Source of the DNA: Myxococcus sp.
Lineage (GTDB): Bacteria > Myxococcota > Myxococcia > Myxococcales > Myxococcaceae
Length of the DNA stretch: 43,452 nt
Direction of reading: 5' to 3'
NCBI GenBank assembly: GCA_014879945.1
Contig: JACSRE010000178.1
Location: 1 to 43,452, forward strand
Shown here: in pieces, positions 26,291 to 35,231 of the stretch
Position numbering within the stretch: position 1 is the stretch's first letter
How the letters are laid out: the number at the start of each line of letters is the position of its first letter
Notes under the pieces: model-generated
What the model was told of the DNA's origin: nothing
What the model saw: the letters and a program-made list of their open reading frames with translations, nothing else
Database searches by the model: none
Translations under genes and position numbers: made by a program

Positions 26291-27003
26291 GCCGCGCGCT
26301 GATGGTGTCGGCGCTCCTCACGGCGTCCGCGTGCGCGACGGTGGCTCCGATGCAGACGGCGTCGGTCGTCGAGCAGGGTCGGCTCCGCGTCGGAGGGCAG
26401 CTCTCGGCGGCGGCGTTCTGCGGTGACGTGTCGCAGGGGCCAATCCTCGGGTTGACCCGCTGCACCGAGTACCCTGACGGCATCCCGCTCCCCGAGGTGC
26501 GCGCCAACGCCCGCTACGGCCTCGGCTCACGCTTCGACGTCGGCCTCTCGGCCCAGGCGCAGGGCCAGGTGCTGGCGCCCGAGCGCGTCTTCCAGTTCGG
26601 GCTCACCACCGATCTCAAGGGTGAGCTGCTGCGCCTCGACCAGGGGCGTGTCACGCACGTCGTCTCGACCGGGTTGCTGGGCGGCGCCGCGCTCTCGGGC
26701 CGCTTCGGGCTGCCGCTGTGGGCCCAGCTCGAGTGGGGCGTGCCGGTGTTCTATGGCCTCCAGCTCGCGCGGTGGGAGCTGGTGCTGGGCCTCTCGTTGA
26801 GCCAGCGGGTGCTCGTCTCGCGCGTCGGCCTCGAGCCGGTGCTGCCGGCGGTGCCCTCGGTGCGCGCCGGGGTGTCACTCGGCGTCTTCCGGCGCGACCC
26901 GGCCTCGTGGGCGCTTCAGCTCTCGTACCTGGTCGACCCGGCTCGGGCCTCGACCGGCGCCCTCCAGCTGCAGTTCGGTTGGTTCTTCGACCTCCGCCCC
27001 TGA
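26287..27003 (+). CDS. predicted outer-membrane beta-barrel protein
   Basis: A 238-residue protein with a signal sequence ending in TASAC (Cys16; weak lipobox). It then has alternating amphipathic strands rich in Gly, Leu and aromatic residues, such as LRVGGQLSAAAF, ANARYGLGSRFDVGLSAQ and LQLQFGWFF at the C terminus. The final Phe-rich strand is typical of outer-membrane barrels. No named family is recognised. The start overlaps the esterase stop by four bases, so the two are probably made together; it may help export or anchor that enzyme, but this is only positional. Confidence 0.65.
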   Translation: MSRALMVSALLTASACATVAPMQTASVVEQGRLRVGGQLSAAAFCGDVSQGPILGLTRCTEYPDGIPLPEVRANARYGLGSRFDVGLSAQAQGQVLAPERVFQFGLTTDLKGELLRLDQGRVTHVVSTGLLGGAALSGRFGLPLWAQLEWGVPVFYGLQLARWELVLGLSLSQRVLVSRVGLEPVLPAVPSVRAGVSLGVFRRDPASWALQLSYLVDPARASTGALQLQFGWFFDLRP

Positions 27004-27093
27004 GAGCGCGCACGCGACGACGGGCGCGGGGGTGGCGAGCAGGCCGCGCGTCGCCGGCGCGCCTCGGGGGACGAGCTGGGATACAACGAGCGC

Positions 27094-27690
27094 GTGAAGA
27101 AACTCGTCCTGGGTGTCCTCGGCGTCGCCGTCCTCGGGTTCCTCGTGCGGAACACGCCTCACTACTCGGTCTTCAGGCTCCAGCAGGGCCTGGCCGACGG
27201 CGACCTGCCGCTGGTGACGCGCTTCGCCGACCTGGGCGCGTTCGCCGAGCTGCCGGTGGACATCACGGTGGCCATGGCCTCGGCGGGCATGCGGGACGCG
27301 GCGGGAGTGGTGGGGGAAGCGCTGGTGAAGATCTTCGGCGGCGTGGCCGGCGCGACGGTGAAGCAGATCGGCGGCCAGCTCGCGACCCAGGAACTCCGCA
27401 GCCGCATCGAGCAAAAAGACCTGCTGAGCCTGCTCGGCGGCTTCGAGCCGAGGACTGGCTTCGGGTGGTACGGCGGCGTTCAGCTGCTGGGCGCCGACGC
27501 CGCCATCCTCACGATCGAGGGCACCTGCCCGTCGCGTGAACACAAGGGCGAGCGGGCCGAGACGCGCATGGGCATCGATCTGCGACGGGTGAAGGGCCCG
27601 GTGCTCGGCTTGCCGTCTGACTGGCGCGCCTCGGGCGTCGAGGCGAACTCGCTCAAGCAGCTGATTCGCGACTGCGCCTTCACCTTCTGA
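27094..27690 (+). CDS. DUF2939-like membrane-anchored protein
   Basis: A 198-residue protein with one N-terminal helix (~3-18), then a segment (NTPHYSVFRLQQGLADGD, VTRFADLGAF) that resembles the DUF2939 family, where a short 'pY..y.l..ai...D...f...vDf' pattern recurs. The rest is helical and ends in a Cys-containing segment (RDCAFTF). Start is GTG 27094. It stands alone, 90 bases after the barrel gene and convergent with the membrane-protein gene. No function is established for this family. My family assignment is by eye. Confidence 0.6.
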   Translation: MKKLVLGVLGVAVLGFLVRNTPHYSVFRLQQGLADGDLPLVTRFADLGAFAELPVDITVAMASAGMRDAAGVVGEALVKIFGGVAGATVKQIGGQLATQELRSRIEQKDLLSLLGGFEPRTGFGWYGGVQLLGADAAILTIEGTCPSREHKGERAETRMGIDLRRVKGPVLGLPSDWRASGVEANSLKQLIRDCAFTF

Positions 27691-27878
27691 ACCAGCGTCA
27701 CCTCGGCTGACAAGCGGCCGGTGGCGCCTTGGGGCCGCGCCGAAGCGGAGCGCCGCGTTCACCTGGGGTGAGCTCCACGGGGCGTCGAAGTCGCGCAGCC
27801 ACGTCACGCGCCCAGCTGACCGGGATCCGCCGACGGCGCCCTCGCCACCAGCCACGCCACGTGGGTCCCGAGGCTTCG

Positions 27879-28754
27879 TCACGGTGACTGCTTCGCCGCG
27901 CGCATCATTCCCCGAATGAGCCGGCCCACGCCGACGCCGATGAAGCCGGTGGCCACCAGGTAGCGCCCTCCCCCCGAGCTCGAGGCCAACGCGTAGGAGC
28001 CCACCGAGATGGCGAGGCCCACCACCAACAGCACCGCGCCGATGCCGAGGTCTGCCGCGGGGCTGACGGGCTCGTGGCTCACGCGCGCAACCCCCACGGC
28101 CGGGGCGAGCCCCGTGGCGGTCTGCACGATGGCTGAGCGCGCCCCGATGATGAGCGCCAGGGTGCCGCCCATCGAGACGAGCCCCATCACACCCAGGAAG
28201 AGCGGGTACCAGTCGCCCACCGCGCCGTAGTCGAAGAGCCGGAGCGAGAGCGCGACCCCTGCCGCCAGGCGCAGCACGCCGACGCCGCCCGCGACGAGCG
28301 CCACCAGGAGCGCCCAGGGCCGGCTCGGCCCACACAGCCGCACCGCGAAGACGAGGAAGACGACGCGCTCCGCCAGCCCCACCACCATCGATGGGTAGGA
28401 GAGGAGCGACCAGAAGGTGAGGTCGTCCTTCAGGAACAACCGCAGCAGGGTGAAGGCGAGGTCGAAGAGCGCGCCGACGGTGATGAGCCCAACCAACGCC
28501 CAGGCGAGCCCAGGCCGGTCGCTCGCGGTGCCGATGAAGACCACCCCGACCGCGAACACCACCGCGAGCCCAAGCCAGCCCAGCTGCATCGCGGCGTCGA
28601 GCGACTCGAAGGCGCTCACCGGCAGCACCCGGCTCACCAGCACGTTGACGAGCCACAGCGCCGCGGCGCCGATGGCGTAGCCCAGCAGGAGGTTGGCGCC
28701 CCTTTGGGCCGCGGGCTGGTCGGTGATGGTCACCGCGCGATGACCCCACACCAC
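27879..28754 (-). CDS. polytopic membrane protein of unknown function
   Basis: A 291-residue protein with about eight hydrophobic segments and no recognised motif. The C-terminal part has a Gly/Ser-rich segment between the last two helices (ASSSGGGRYLVATGFIGVGVGRLIRGMMRA). It lies 22 bases downstream of the ferredoxin gene in the same direction, so it may be the last gene of the large kor-nuo operon. Start is uncertain: GTG 28754 or 28751, or the GTG at 28733 (VTITDQ). The 188 bases downstream hold only an inverted repeat without a U-tract. Confidence 0.6.
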   Translation of the reverse strand: MVWGHRAVTITDQPAAQRGANLLLGYAIGAAALWLVNVLVSRVLPVSAFESLDAAMQLGWLGLAVVFAVGVVFIGTASDRPGLAWALVGLITVGALFDLAFTLLRLFLKDDLTFWSLLSYPSMVVGLAERVVFLVFAVRLCGPSRPWALLVALVAGGVGVLRLAAGVALSLRLFDYGAVGDWYPLFLGVMGLVSMGGTLALIIGARSAIVQTATGLAPAVGVARVSHEPVSPAADLGIGAVLLVVGLAISVGSYALASSSGGGRYLVATGFIGVGVGRLIRGMMRAAKQSP

Positions 28755-28776
28755 GCGGCGGGGTGCAACCGCGGCG

Positions 28777-29112
28777 CTACTTGAACGGCGCCGGGTCGAG
28801 CATCGCCCGCTTGCCCTGCTGGTCCTTGAAGGCCTCGGCCTCGGGCAGCGCGTCCTTCTTCTCCGAGATCTGCGGCCACTCGGTCGCGTACTTCGCGTTC
28901 AGCGCCGTGTACTCGGCCCACTGCGCCGGCAGCGAGTCTTCGGTGAAGATGGCCTTGGTCGGGCACACCGGCTCACACGCGCCGCAGTCGATGCACTCGG
29001 TGGGGTGAATGACGAGGAAGTTGGCGCCCTCGTAGAAGCAGTTGACCGGACAGACCTCGACACAGTCGGTGTACTTGCACTTGATGCAGGGCTCGGCGAC
29101 GACGTACGGCAT
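28777..29112 (-). CDS. fdxA: seven-iron-type ferredoxin (FdxA / Azotobacter FdI-like)
   Basis: A 111-residue ferredoxin. The Cys pattern fits Azotobacter ferredoxin I with an offset of one: C9, C17 and C50 for a [3Fe-4S] cluster, C21, C40, C43 and C46 for a [4Fe-4S] cluster, with C12 and C25 at the non-ligand positions. A C-terminal ~55-residue extension after the clusters is also usual for FdxA. ATG 29112 has AAGGAG six bases upstream; the frame upstream of it has no sense. It lies downstream of nuoN and the hemerythrin-like gene, and is a good candidate for carrying electrons from KorAB to the Nuo complex (inference). Confidence 0.93.
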   Translation of the reverse strand: MPYVVAEPCIKCKYTDCVEVCPVNCFYEGANFLVIHPTECIDCGACEPVCPTKAIFTEDSLPAQWAEYTALNAKYATEWPQISEKKDALPEAEAFKDQQGKRAMLDPAPFK

Positions 29113-29150
29113 GAGACGCTCCTTGGGGTGAAGGGTGGGTGCTGCGGTGT

Positions 29151-29603
29151 TCACTCGGTGTCGGCGTCGACGGTGACGATGTCGTCGCGCAGCACCTTGG
29201 GGGAAAGGCAGGTCTTCTCTTCCTCAGCCATGTCCCGCAGCAGGTCGGCGCTGAAGGCCCGCACCTGGCGGACCCACCCTGCGGGATCCGAGATGGCGTC
29301 GAGCGCGGCGAGGGCGCTGACCACCGCGCGCTGCGCGGCGTGCTCCTCGTCCATCGACTGCACCCGCGCGGGCCCCCACGCGTCGATCGTCTGGAGCACC
29401 GGCCGCAGCAGCCGCTCTTCGTGTTCGACGTGCCGCGTGAAGGACTCGAGCAGCGCCTGCACCTGCGCATGGGCCTCCTTGAGCGCGGCCACGTCCCCTT
29501 GCGCCGCGCGATCGAGCAGCCCCTCGACCGCCCTGAGCGCGATGCGCAGCCCTTCATGTTCGACGAGGATGATGCGGCGAATCTTGCTGTTCTCGAGCGT
29601 CAT
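29151..29603 (-). CDS. hemerythrin-like (HHE) di-iron protein
   Basis: A ~150-residue four-helix protein. Candidate iron ligands are His16 (VEHEGLR), His58 and His61-Glu62 ([11 protein letters not shown]), and His88 (DEEHAAQ). In the last helix the usual ligand His appears replaced by Asp124 ([10 protein letters not shown]), followed by the EEE motif. Hemerythrin-like domains bind O2, NO or iron, and some sense oxygen or protect Fe-S enzymes. The ATG at 29603 has GGAGG five bases upstream; GTG 29606 is also possible. It follows nuoN by 10 bases and precedes the ferredoxin gene, inside the presumed operon. Confidence 0.85.
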   Translation of the reverse strand: MTLENSKIRRIILVEHEGLRIALRAVEGLLDRAAQGDVAALKEAHAQVQALLESFTRHVEHEERLLRPVLQTIDAWGPARVQSMDEEHAAQRAVVSALAALDAISDPAGWVRQVRAFSADLLRDMAEEEKTCLSPKVLRDDIVTVDADTE

Positions 29604-29613
29604 CACGGCCTCC

Positions 29614-31050
29614 TCAGTGCTTCGGCATGAACGCGCTGGCCGCCTTCGTGGCCTCGTCCACCAACGGACGCGGCCACAGGCCCAGCCCCACCACCGCCAC
29701 CAGACACACGACGATCGAGACCGTCAGCGGGAACCCCGCCTTCACTGGCTGGCTCGAAGCGCCCTCGGCCATGAAGGTCGAGCGCGCGACGCTCAGGTAG
29801 TAGAAGAGCCCCAGCACGGCGACGACGACGCCCACCACCACCAGCCCCGACAGCCCTGCCCGCCACGCCGCCAGGAAGACGAACAGCTTCGCCCAGAAGC
29901 CCACCACGAACGGAATGCCGGCCAGCGACAACAGAAACACGAGCAGCGCCGCGCCCAACCACGGCGAGCGCCGCGAGAGGCCCGCGAGCTTCGAGAGCTC
30001 GTACCCGCCGCTCTGCCGCGCCGCGGCGTGCACCACCAGGAAGGCGCCCAGGTTGGTGAAGACGTAGGTCGCGATGAAGAAGAGGGCCATCGCCACGCCC
30101 TCGGCTGAGTTGGCGCGGACCGCGAGCAGCACGTAGCCGATCTGCGCGACGCCCGAGAACCCGAGCAGCCGGCGCACGTCGAGCTGCGGCAGCGCGAAGA
30201 CGTTGCCCACCACCATGCTGGCGACGGCGAGCACCGCCAGGGCCGGCATCCACACCGCGTGGTGCTGCGCCCAGCCCGAGAGCATCACGACCGAGTACGC
30301 CGCCAGCCCGCCCGCCTTCGGCGCCACCGACAGGAACGCCACGAAGGGGGTCGGCGCGCCCTGGTAGGTGTCGGGCACCCACATGTGGAAGGGCACCGCG
30401 CCCAGCTTGAAGCCGAGGCCTGCGATCACCATCAGCATGCCCGTCGAGTGCAGCAGCGAGAGCGAGGCCGGCAGCGCCGAGAGCGCGGTCGACCCCGTCT
30501 CGCCGATGACGAGGGCCAGGCCGAAGAGCGTGAAGGCGCTGCTGGCGACGCCGGTGACGAACAACTTGAGGCCGGCCTCGGGGCCCAGCTTCGGCTCGTC
30601 AGCGGGCCCGTCGGTCTTCGCCCACGCCGCGAGCGCGTAGAGCGGAACGCCCATCAGCTCGAACGACACCAGGAGCAGCACCCAGTCGCGCGCCCCCGGC
30701 AGCAGCATCATGCCCGTGAGGCTGAACAGCATCAGCGCGTAGTACTCGGCCTGCCGGTGGGGCGTGCGCTCCTCGAGCCAGTCGATGCTGCCCAGCACCG
30801 CGAGGATGCCGGCGGCCAGGAACAGGCGCTTGAAGAACAACGTCCACGCGCCGGCCTCGTAGACCCCGTGCGGCGCGACGCCGGTGCCATCGACGAAGAA
30901 GGTGGCGACCAACACCGAGCCCAGGAGCGCCGCGGTCAGCCACCCCACCACGCGCCCGGGCAGCCTCGCGAACGCGTCGAGCGCCAGCACCACGCACGCC
31001 GACGCCGCGACGGCGAGATCGAGCGCGAAGAGCTGCAGCAGGGCGCTCAT
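29614..31050 (-). CDS. nuoN: NuoN, complex I antiporter-like subunit
   Basis: A 478-residue membrane subunit with about fourteen helices. The key Glu lies in LLLVSFELMGVPLYALAAW, and the family motif around the conserved Lys is GAVPFHMWVPDTYQGAPTP. It forms a proton channel next to NuoK and NuoM. The reading frame extends to 32352 upstream but that part is antiparallel nonsense over nuoM; the ATG at 31050 overlaps the nuoM stop (ATGA). Confidence 0.96.
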   Translation of the reverse strand: MSALLQLFALDLAVAASACVVLALDAFARLPGRVVGWLTAALLGSVLVATFFVDGTGVAPHGVYEAGAWTLFFKRLFLAAGILAVLGSIDWLEERTPHRQAEYYALMLFSLTGMMLLPGARDWVLLLVSFELMGVPLYALAAWAKTDGPADEPKLGPEAGLKLFVTGVASSAFTLFGLALVIGETGSTALSALPASLSLLHSTGMLMVIAGLGFKLGAVPFHMWVPDTYQGAPTPFVAFLSVAPKAGGLAAYSVVMLSGWAQHHAVWMPALAVLAVASMVVGNVFALPQLDVRRLLGFSGVAQIGYVLLAVRANSAEGVAMALFFIATYVFTNLGAFLVVHAAARQSGGYELSKLAGLSRRSPWLGAALLVFLLSLAGIPFVVGFWAKLFVFLAAWRAGLSGLVVVGVVVAVLGLFYYLSVARSTFMAEGASSQPVKAGFPLTVSIVVCLVAVVGLGLWPRPLVDEATKAASAFMPKH

Positions 31051-32594
31051 GGCAGCACCTGCGCGACCGCGGCCAGGGGCAGCTTGCCGAGGTAGCCCTG
31101 GCTGGCGACGTCGATGAAGTCGAGCAACAGCCGGGGCCAGAAGCCGAAGACGACGAGGAGCGCGCCCAGCGCCAACGGCGCAGCCCACTCGGTACGGTGC
31201 ACGTCGGGCAGCGCGGCGAACGCTCCGGTGGGCGCGGGGCCCCAGAAGATCGTCTTGCAGGCCCGCAGCACGTAGACCGCGGTGACGAACGCGCCCACCA
31301 CGCCGGGCACCACCCACCACGGGCTGGCGCCCTGCGCCGCGCCGACGAACACCATGAACTCGGCGACGAAGCCGGCGGTGCCCGGGAGCCCCAGCGACGA
31401 GAGGCACGCCAGGGTGAAGAAGCCCGCCACCACCGGCATCGGGTGCGCGAAGCCGCCCATGAGCGCGATGGTGCGGGTGTGCGCCCGCTCGTAGACGAGG
31501 CCGACGAGGGCGAAGAACAGCCCGGTCATGATGCCGTGCGCCACCATCTGGTAGACGGCGCCGTTCCACCCGGCCGCGTTCATCGTCGCGATGCCCAGCA
31601 TCACCACGCCCATGTGGCTCACCGACGAGTAGGCGATGATGTACTTGAGGTCCTTCTGGCTGGCCGCGCAGAGGGCTCCGTAGAGCACGTTCACCACCGC
31701 GACCGCCCCGACGATGGGCGCCCACCAGGCCGCGGCGTCGGGCACCAGCACCATGCCGATGCGCAGCACGCCGAAGGCGCCCAGCTTCATCAACACCCCG
31801 GCGTGGAGCATCGACACCGCCGTCGGCGCCGAGGCGTGCCCGTCGGGCGACCAGGTGTGGAACGGGAAGACGCCCGCCAGCGTGCCGAAGCCGAGCCACA
31901 CCAGCGGGAACACCACGTGCTGCACCGCGAGCGGGAACTTCGTGGCCTCGAGCACCTGCAGGTCGAAGGTGCGCGCGCCCGAGTGCTCCCACAGCAGGAA
32001 CATCGCCACGAGGATGGCGGCGGAGCCCACCAGCAACATCAACGTCAGCTTCATCGCGGCGTACTCGCGGCTGCCGACCTCGAAGCGCTTCCACGCGAAG
32101 GTGAACGGGCCCGCCGCCGGCACCTGGTGGCTCGAGCCCCAGATGCCGATGAGCAGGTACATCGGCAGCACCGCGATCTCGTAGAAGAGGAAGAAGACGA
32201 ACAGGTCTTGCGAGACGAAGACGCCGAAGACGCCCGCGACCAGCACCAGCAACAAGAGGAAGAACTCCTTGTCGCGCTTGTTCACCGACCAGCTCGCCAG
32301 CACGCCGGTGACGACGATCACCCCGGTGAGGAGCAACAGCGCCACGCCCCACCCGTCCACCGCCAGCTTCAGGTGCACCCCCAGCGACGGCACCAGGGGC
32401 ACGCTGTCGAGCAGCTGCAACCCACCCTGCGCGCGGTCGTACACGAAGGCCACCCGAAGGCTGGCCAGCAGCCCGCCGGTCGCCCCTGCCAGCGAGACCA
32501 GCCGCAGCGCCGTGCGCGACGTCGAGGGGATCAGCAGCAGCACCACCGCGGCCAGCGCCGGCGCGGCCATGGTGAGGGCGAGCAGGTGACTCAT
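31047..32594 (-). CDS. nuoM: NuoM, complex I antiporter-like subunit
   Basis: A 515-residue proton-channel subunit with about fourteen helices. The conserved Glu is in FFLFYEIAVLPMYLLIG, the Lys/His-bearing segment includes GVFPFHTWSPDGHASAPTAVS, and the C-terminal half carries GLPGTAGFVAEFMVF. Length is typical. Start and stop overlap nuoL and nuoN by four bases each. Confidence 0.97.
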   Translation of the reverse strand: MSHLLALTMAAPALAAVVLLLIPSTSRTALRLVSLAGATGGLLASLRVAFVYDRAQGGLQLLDSVPLVPSLGVHLKLAVDGWGVALLLLTGVIVVTGVLASWSVNKRDKEFFLLLLVLVAGVFGVFVSQDLFVFFLFYEIAVLPMYLLIGIWGSSHQVPAAGPFTFAWKRFEVGSREYAAMKLTLMLLVGSAAILVAMFLLWEHSGARTFDLQVLEATKFPLAVQHVVFPLVWLGFGTLAGVFPFHTWSPDGHASAPTAVSMLHAGVLMKLGAFGVLRIGMVLVPDAAAWWAPIVGAVAVVNVLYGALCAASQKDLKYIIAYSSVSHMGVVMLGIATMNAAGWNGAVYQMVAHGIMTGLFFALVGLVYERAHTRTIALMGGFAHPMPVVAGFFTLACLSSLGLPGTAGFVAEFMVFVGAAQGASPWWVVPGVVGAFVTAVYVLRACKTIFWGPAPTGAFAALPDVHRTEWAAPLALGALLVVFGFWPRLLLDFIDVASQGYLGKLPLAAVAQVLP

Positions 32595-34390
32595 CGCAGC
32601 ACTCCGATCAGCACCAGCGCCAGCACGCCCACCACGACCATCAGGGCGTAGTCGCGCACCAGGCCGGTCTGGAGCCGCCGCGCCGAGGTGCCGCCCTCGA
32701 GCGCGGCCCAGCCGGCGAAGTTCATCAGCCCGTCGATGAGGTAGCGATCAACCCAGCCCGCGAGCGCGCTCACGCCCAGGAGCCCCAGCCGATAGCCCCC
32801 CGCCCACGCGCGATCGACGAGCGAGAACGTGTCGAGGCGCTCCAGGACGGCGGTGAGGGGCGCCTTGCCACCACGGCCGAACACCACCACCGCGGCGCCG
32901 AGCCCGGCCAGCGACATCACCGTCGCGAGCACGGGCGTGAGGCCGAGGTGCAGGTGGTACTCCGCGCTCGTCTGCGTGGCGAGCCACCCACCGAGCACGC
33001 CTGAGGCGAGCGACGGAACCGCCAGCACCACCAGGGGCCCCGTCATGGCGAGGTTGCCCTCGTGGGCGTGCTCCGCGCGCGCCCCCGGCTCGCCCCAGAA
33101 GACCTTGATGACGACGCGGCCCATGTAGAACGCGGTGAGGAACGCGGCGAACAGCAGCATCGCCCACGGCACCCACGAGGCCTTCCCCTCGAGCGACGAG
33201 AGCACCAGGTCCTTGCTGAAGAAGCCCGCGAACCCCGGCACGCCCGCCAGCGACAGCGCGCCGATGACGAAGGCGCCGGTCGTCAGCGGCAGCTTCTTGC
33301 GCAGGCCCCCCATGTCGTCGATGGCGTTGGAGTGGACCGCGTGAATGACACTCCCGGCGGCGAGGAAGAGGAGCGCCTTGAAGAAGGCGTGGGTGCCGAG
33401 GTGGAAGAAGCCCGCGAAGGCCTGCCCTGCCCCGAGCGCCGCCACCATGTAGCCGAGCTGCGAGCAGGTCGAGAACGCGAGCACCTTCTTCAGGTCGCGC
33501 TGCACCAGCGCCAGGCCGGCCGCGAAGACGGCGGTGACGGAGCCCACCCACAGCATCACCTCGCGGGTGCCGGGGGCGAGCGCGAAGAGCGGGTCGGCGC
33601 GCACCACCAGGAAGACGCCGGCCGCCACCATCGTCGCCGCGTGCAGGAGCGCCGACACCGGCGTCGGGCCCTCCATCGCGTCGGGCAGCCAGACGTGGAG
33701 CGGGAACTGCGCCGACTTGCCCACCACCGCGACGAACAGCAGCCCCGTCACCCAGGTCGCCACCGCCGCGCTCGGCGCCGACGTCCACTCGAAGCTCCCG
33801 GTCGAGACGAAGAGCACCAGCAGCCCGAAGAGGAAGCCCATGTCGGCGAGCTTCGTCATCCAGAACGCCTTCACCGCCGCCTGCGCCGCTGACGGCCTGG
33901 CGAAGTAGAAGCCGATCAGCAGGTAGCTGCTCAGGCCGACGAGCTCCCAGCCGAAGAAGAGCTGAAGCAGGTTCGGCGAGACGACCACCACGTTCATGCT
34001 GAAGAGGAAGAGCGCGTGCAGGGCGAAGTAGCGGCCGAACGCCTTCGGCGGCTCGTCGTGCATGTACGCCACCGAGAAGAGCTGCACGCAGAGCGCGACC
34101 AGACAGACGATGAGCAGCATCACCAGCGAGACGCCGTCGATCAGCACGCCCACCTCGGCCAGCGGGCGGCCGGCCTGCTCGATCCACGAGGTGGTGGCGC
34201 GCGCGTCGGGGGCGCCGCCGAGCCGGGCGACCAGCAGCGCGATCGCCGCGCCCAGCGACGTCACCGTCGCCGCCAACGTGAGCCAGGCCGCCGGCGCGCC
34301 GCGGTGGCGCAGCGGGCTGACGACCAGGAGCAGCACCGCCGCCACGGCGGGCGCGAGGGTCGCGACCAGCGCCAGCGTCACCGGGCTCAT
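32591..34390 (-). CDS. nuoL: NuoL, distal complex I proton-channel subunit
   Basis: A 599-residue subunit. Conserved features are GWELVGLSSYLLIGFYF (key Glu), FPLHVWLPDAMEGPTPVSALLHAATMVAAG, and FFSKDLVL; a C-terminal region long enough for the lateral helix HL and its anchor follows. The start ATG 34390 overlaps the nuoK stop by four bases; the longer frame upstream is spurious. Together with NuoM and NuoN it would give three antiporter-like pump modules. Confidence 0.97.
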   Translation of the reverse strand: MSPVTLALVATLAPAVAAVLLLVVSPLRHRGAPAAWLTLAATVTSLGAAIALLVARLGGAPDARATTSWIEQAGRPLAEVGVLIDGVSLVMLLIVCLVALCVQLFSVAYMHDEPPKAFGRYFALHALFLFSMNVVVVSPNLLQLFFGWELVGLSSYLLIGFYFARPSAAQAAVKAFWMTKLADMGFLFGLLVLFVSTGSFEWTSAPSAAVATWVTGLLFVAVVGKSAQFPLHVWLPDAMEGPTPVSALLHAATMVAAGVFLVVRADPLFALAPGTREVMLWVGSVTAVFAAGLALVQRDLKKVLAFSTCSQLGYMVAALGAGQAFAGFFHLGTHAFFKALLFLAAGSVIHAVHSNAIDDMGGLRKKLPLTTGAFVIGALSLAGVPGFAGFFSKDLVLSSLEGKASWVPWAMLLFAAFLTAFYMGRVVIKVFWGEPGARAEHAHEGNLAMTGPLVVLAVPSLASGVLGGWLATQTSAEYHLHLGLTPVLATVMSLAGLGAAVVVFGRGGKAPLTAVLERLDTFSLVDRAWAGGYRLGLLGVSALAGWVDRYLIDGLMNFAGWAALEGGTSARRLQTGLVRDYALMVVVGVLALVLIGVLR

Positions 34391-34686
34391 CGCCTGGCCT
34401 CGCTGGCCAGCGCGAGCGAGGTGTCGCCGTGGCGCCGGTACAGGAGCATCACCAGGGCCAGCCCGATGGCCACCTCGGCCACCGTGAGCGCGAGGGCGAA
34501 CAGCACGAAGACCTGCGCTGACGGCCCGCCCCGGAAGTGGGCGAACGAGGCGAAGACGATGTTGGCCGAGTTCGCCATCAGCTCGACCGAGAGCAGCATG
34601 GCGACGGCCTGCCTCCGGGTCACCACGCCGTAGACGCCGATGGCCATCACCGCCGAGGCGAGCAGGATGCAACTGGTGAGCGTCAC
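34387..34686 (-). CDS. nuoK: NuoK, small membrane subunit of complex I
   Basis: A 99-residue three-helix protein of typical size. The family pattern QAVAMLLSVELMANSANIVF carries the functional Glu in helix 2, and a second Glu is in LTVAEVAIGLALVMLLYR. It starts with GTG 34686, overlapping the nuoJ stop (GTGA). Confidence 0.97.
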   Translation of the reverse strand: MTLTSCILLASAVMAIGVYGVVTRRQAVAMLLSVELMANSANIVFASFAHFRGGPSAQVFVLFALALTVAEVAIGLALVMLLYRRHGDTSLALASEARR

Positions 34687-35231
34687 GGGTTCACCTCGGG
34701 GGTCGCCGGCAGCGCCGGGGTGTCAGCGGCAGCGCCAGGCACCGCGTCGCGGCGCCGCACCAGCACCACCGCGCCGACGATGGCGGCCAGCAACAACAGC
34801 GACAGGGCCTCGAAGGCGATCAGGTACTCGTCGAGCAGCGCCCGCGCGAGCTCGGCGGTGGTGGCCACCTTCGCCGGCGAGGCGATGACGGGCGCGCTCG
34901 TCCACGTCACCACCGCGAGGATGACGAAGAGCGCGGTGGCGAAGATGAAGCCGCGGTCCTTCCCGTCGCTCTCGGCCGCCGCGTCGAGCCCCTCGTGACG
35001 GCGCGTCACCATGACGCCGAAGATCATCAGCGTCAGCAGGCCACCGACGTAGGTGAGCACCTGCACGCCGGCGAGGAACGGCGCGTTGAGCTGGGCGTAC
35101 AACACGGCCGTCGCCAGCAGCGTCACGCCCAGCCAGAGCGCCGCGTGAATGAGGTGGCGCGCCCGCACCACGAAGAGCGCCGAGACGATCATCACGAGCG
35201 CCACCGCCGTGAAGCCGGGGTCGAAGGTCAT
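34683..35231 (-). CDS. nuoJ: NuoJ, membrane subunit of complex I
   Basis: A 182-residue five-helix protein. The conserved third helix with a Tyr in VQVLTYVGGLLTLMIFGVMV includes the pi-bulge segment typical of NuoJ. The C-terminal ~25 residues are Ala/Pro-rich and vary in the family. ATG 35231 overlaps the nuoI stop by four bases. Confidence 0.96.
   Translation of the reverse strand: MTFDPGFTAVALVMIVSALFVVRARHLIHAALWLGVTLLATAVLYAQLNAPFLAGVQVLTYVGGLLTLMIFGVMVTRRHEGLDAAAESDGKDRGFIFATALFVILAVVTWTSAPVIASPAKVATTAELARALLDEYLIAFEALSLLLLAAIVGAVVLVRRRDAVPGAAADTPALPATPEVNP

Noticed and set aside
27714-27738. Inverted repeat GCGGCC/GGCCGC between the two convergent genes
   Set aside because: The loop is 13 bases and there is no U-tract, so it is not called a terminator.
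32591-34672. nuoL frame extended upstream into nuoK
   Set aside because: The residues before ATG 34390 have no NuoL features and overlap the whole nuoK gene; the ATGA junction gives the natural start.
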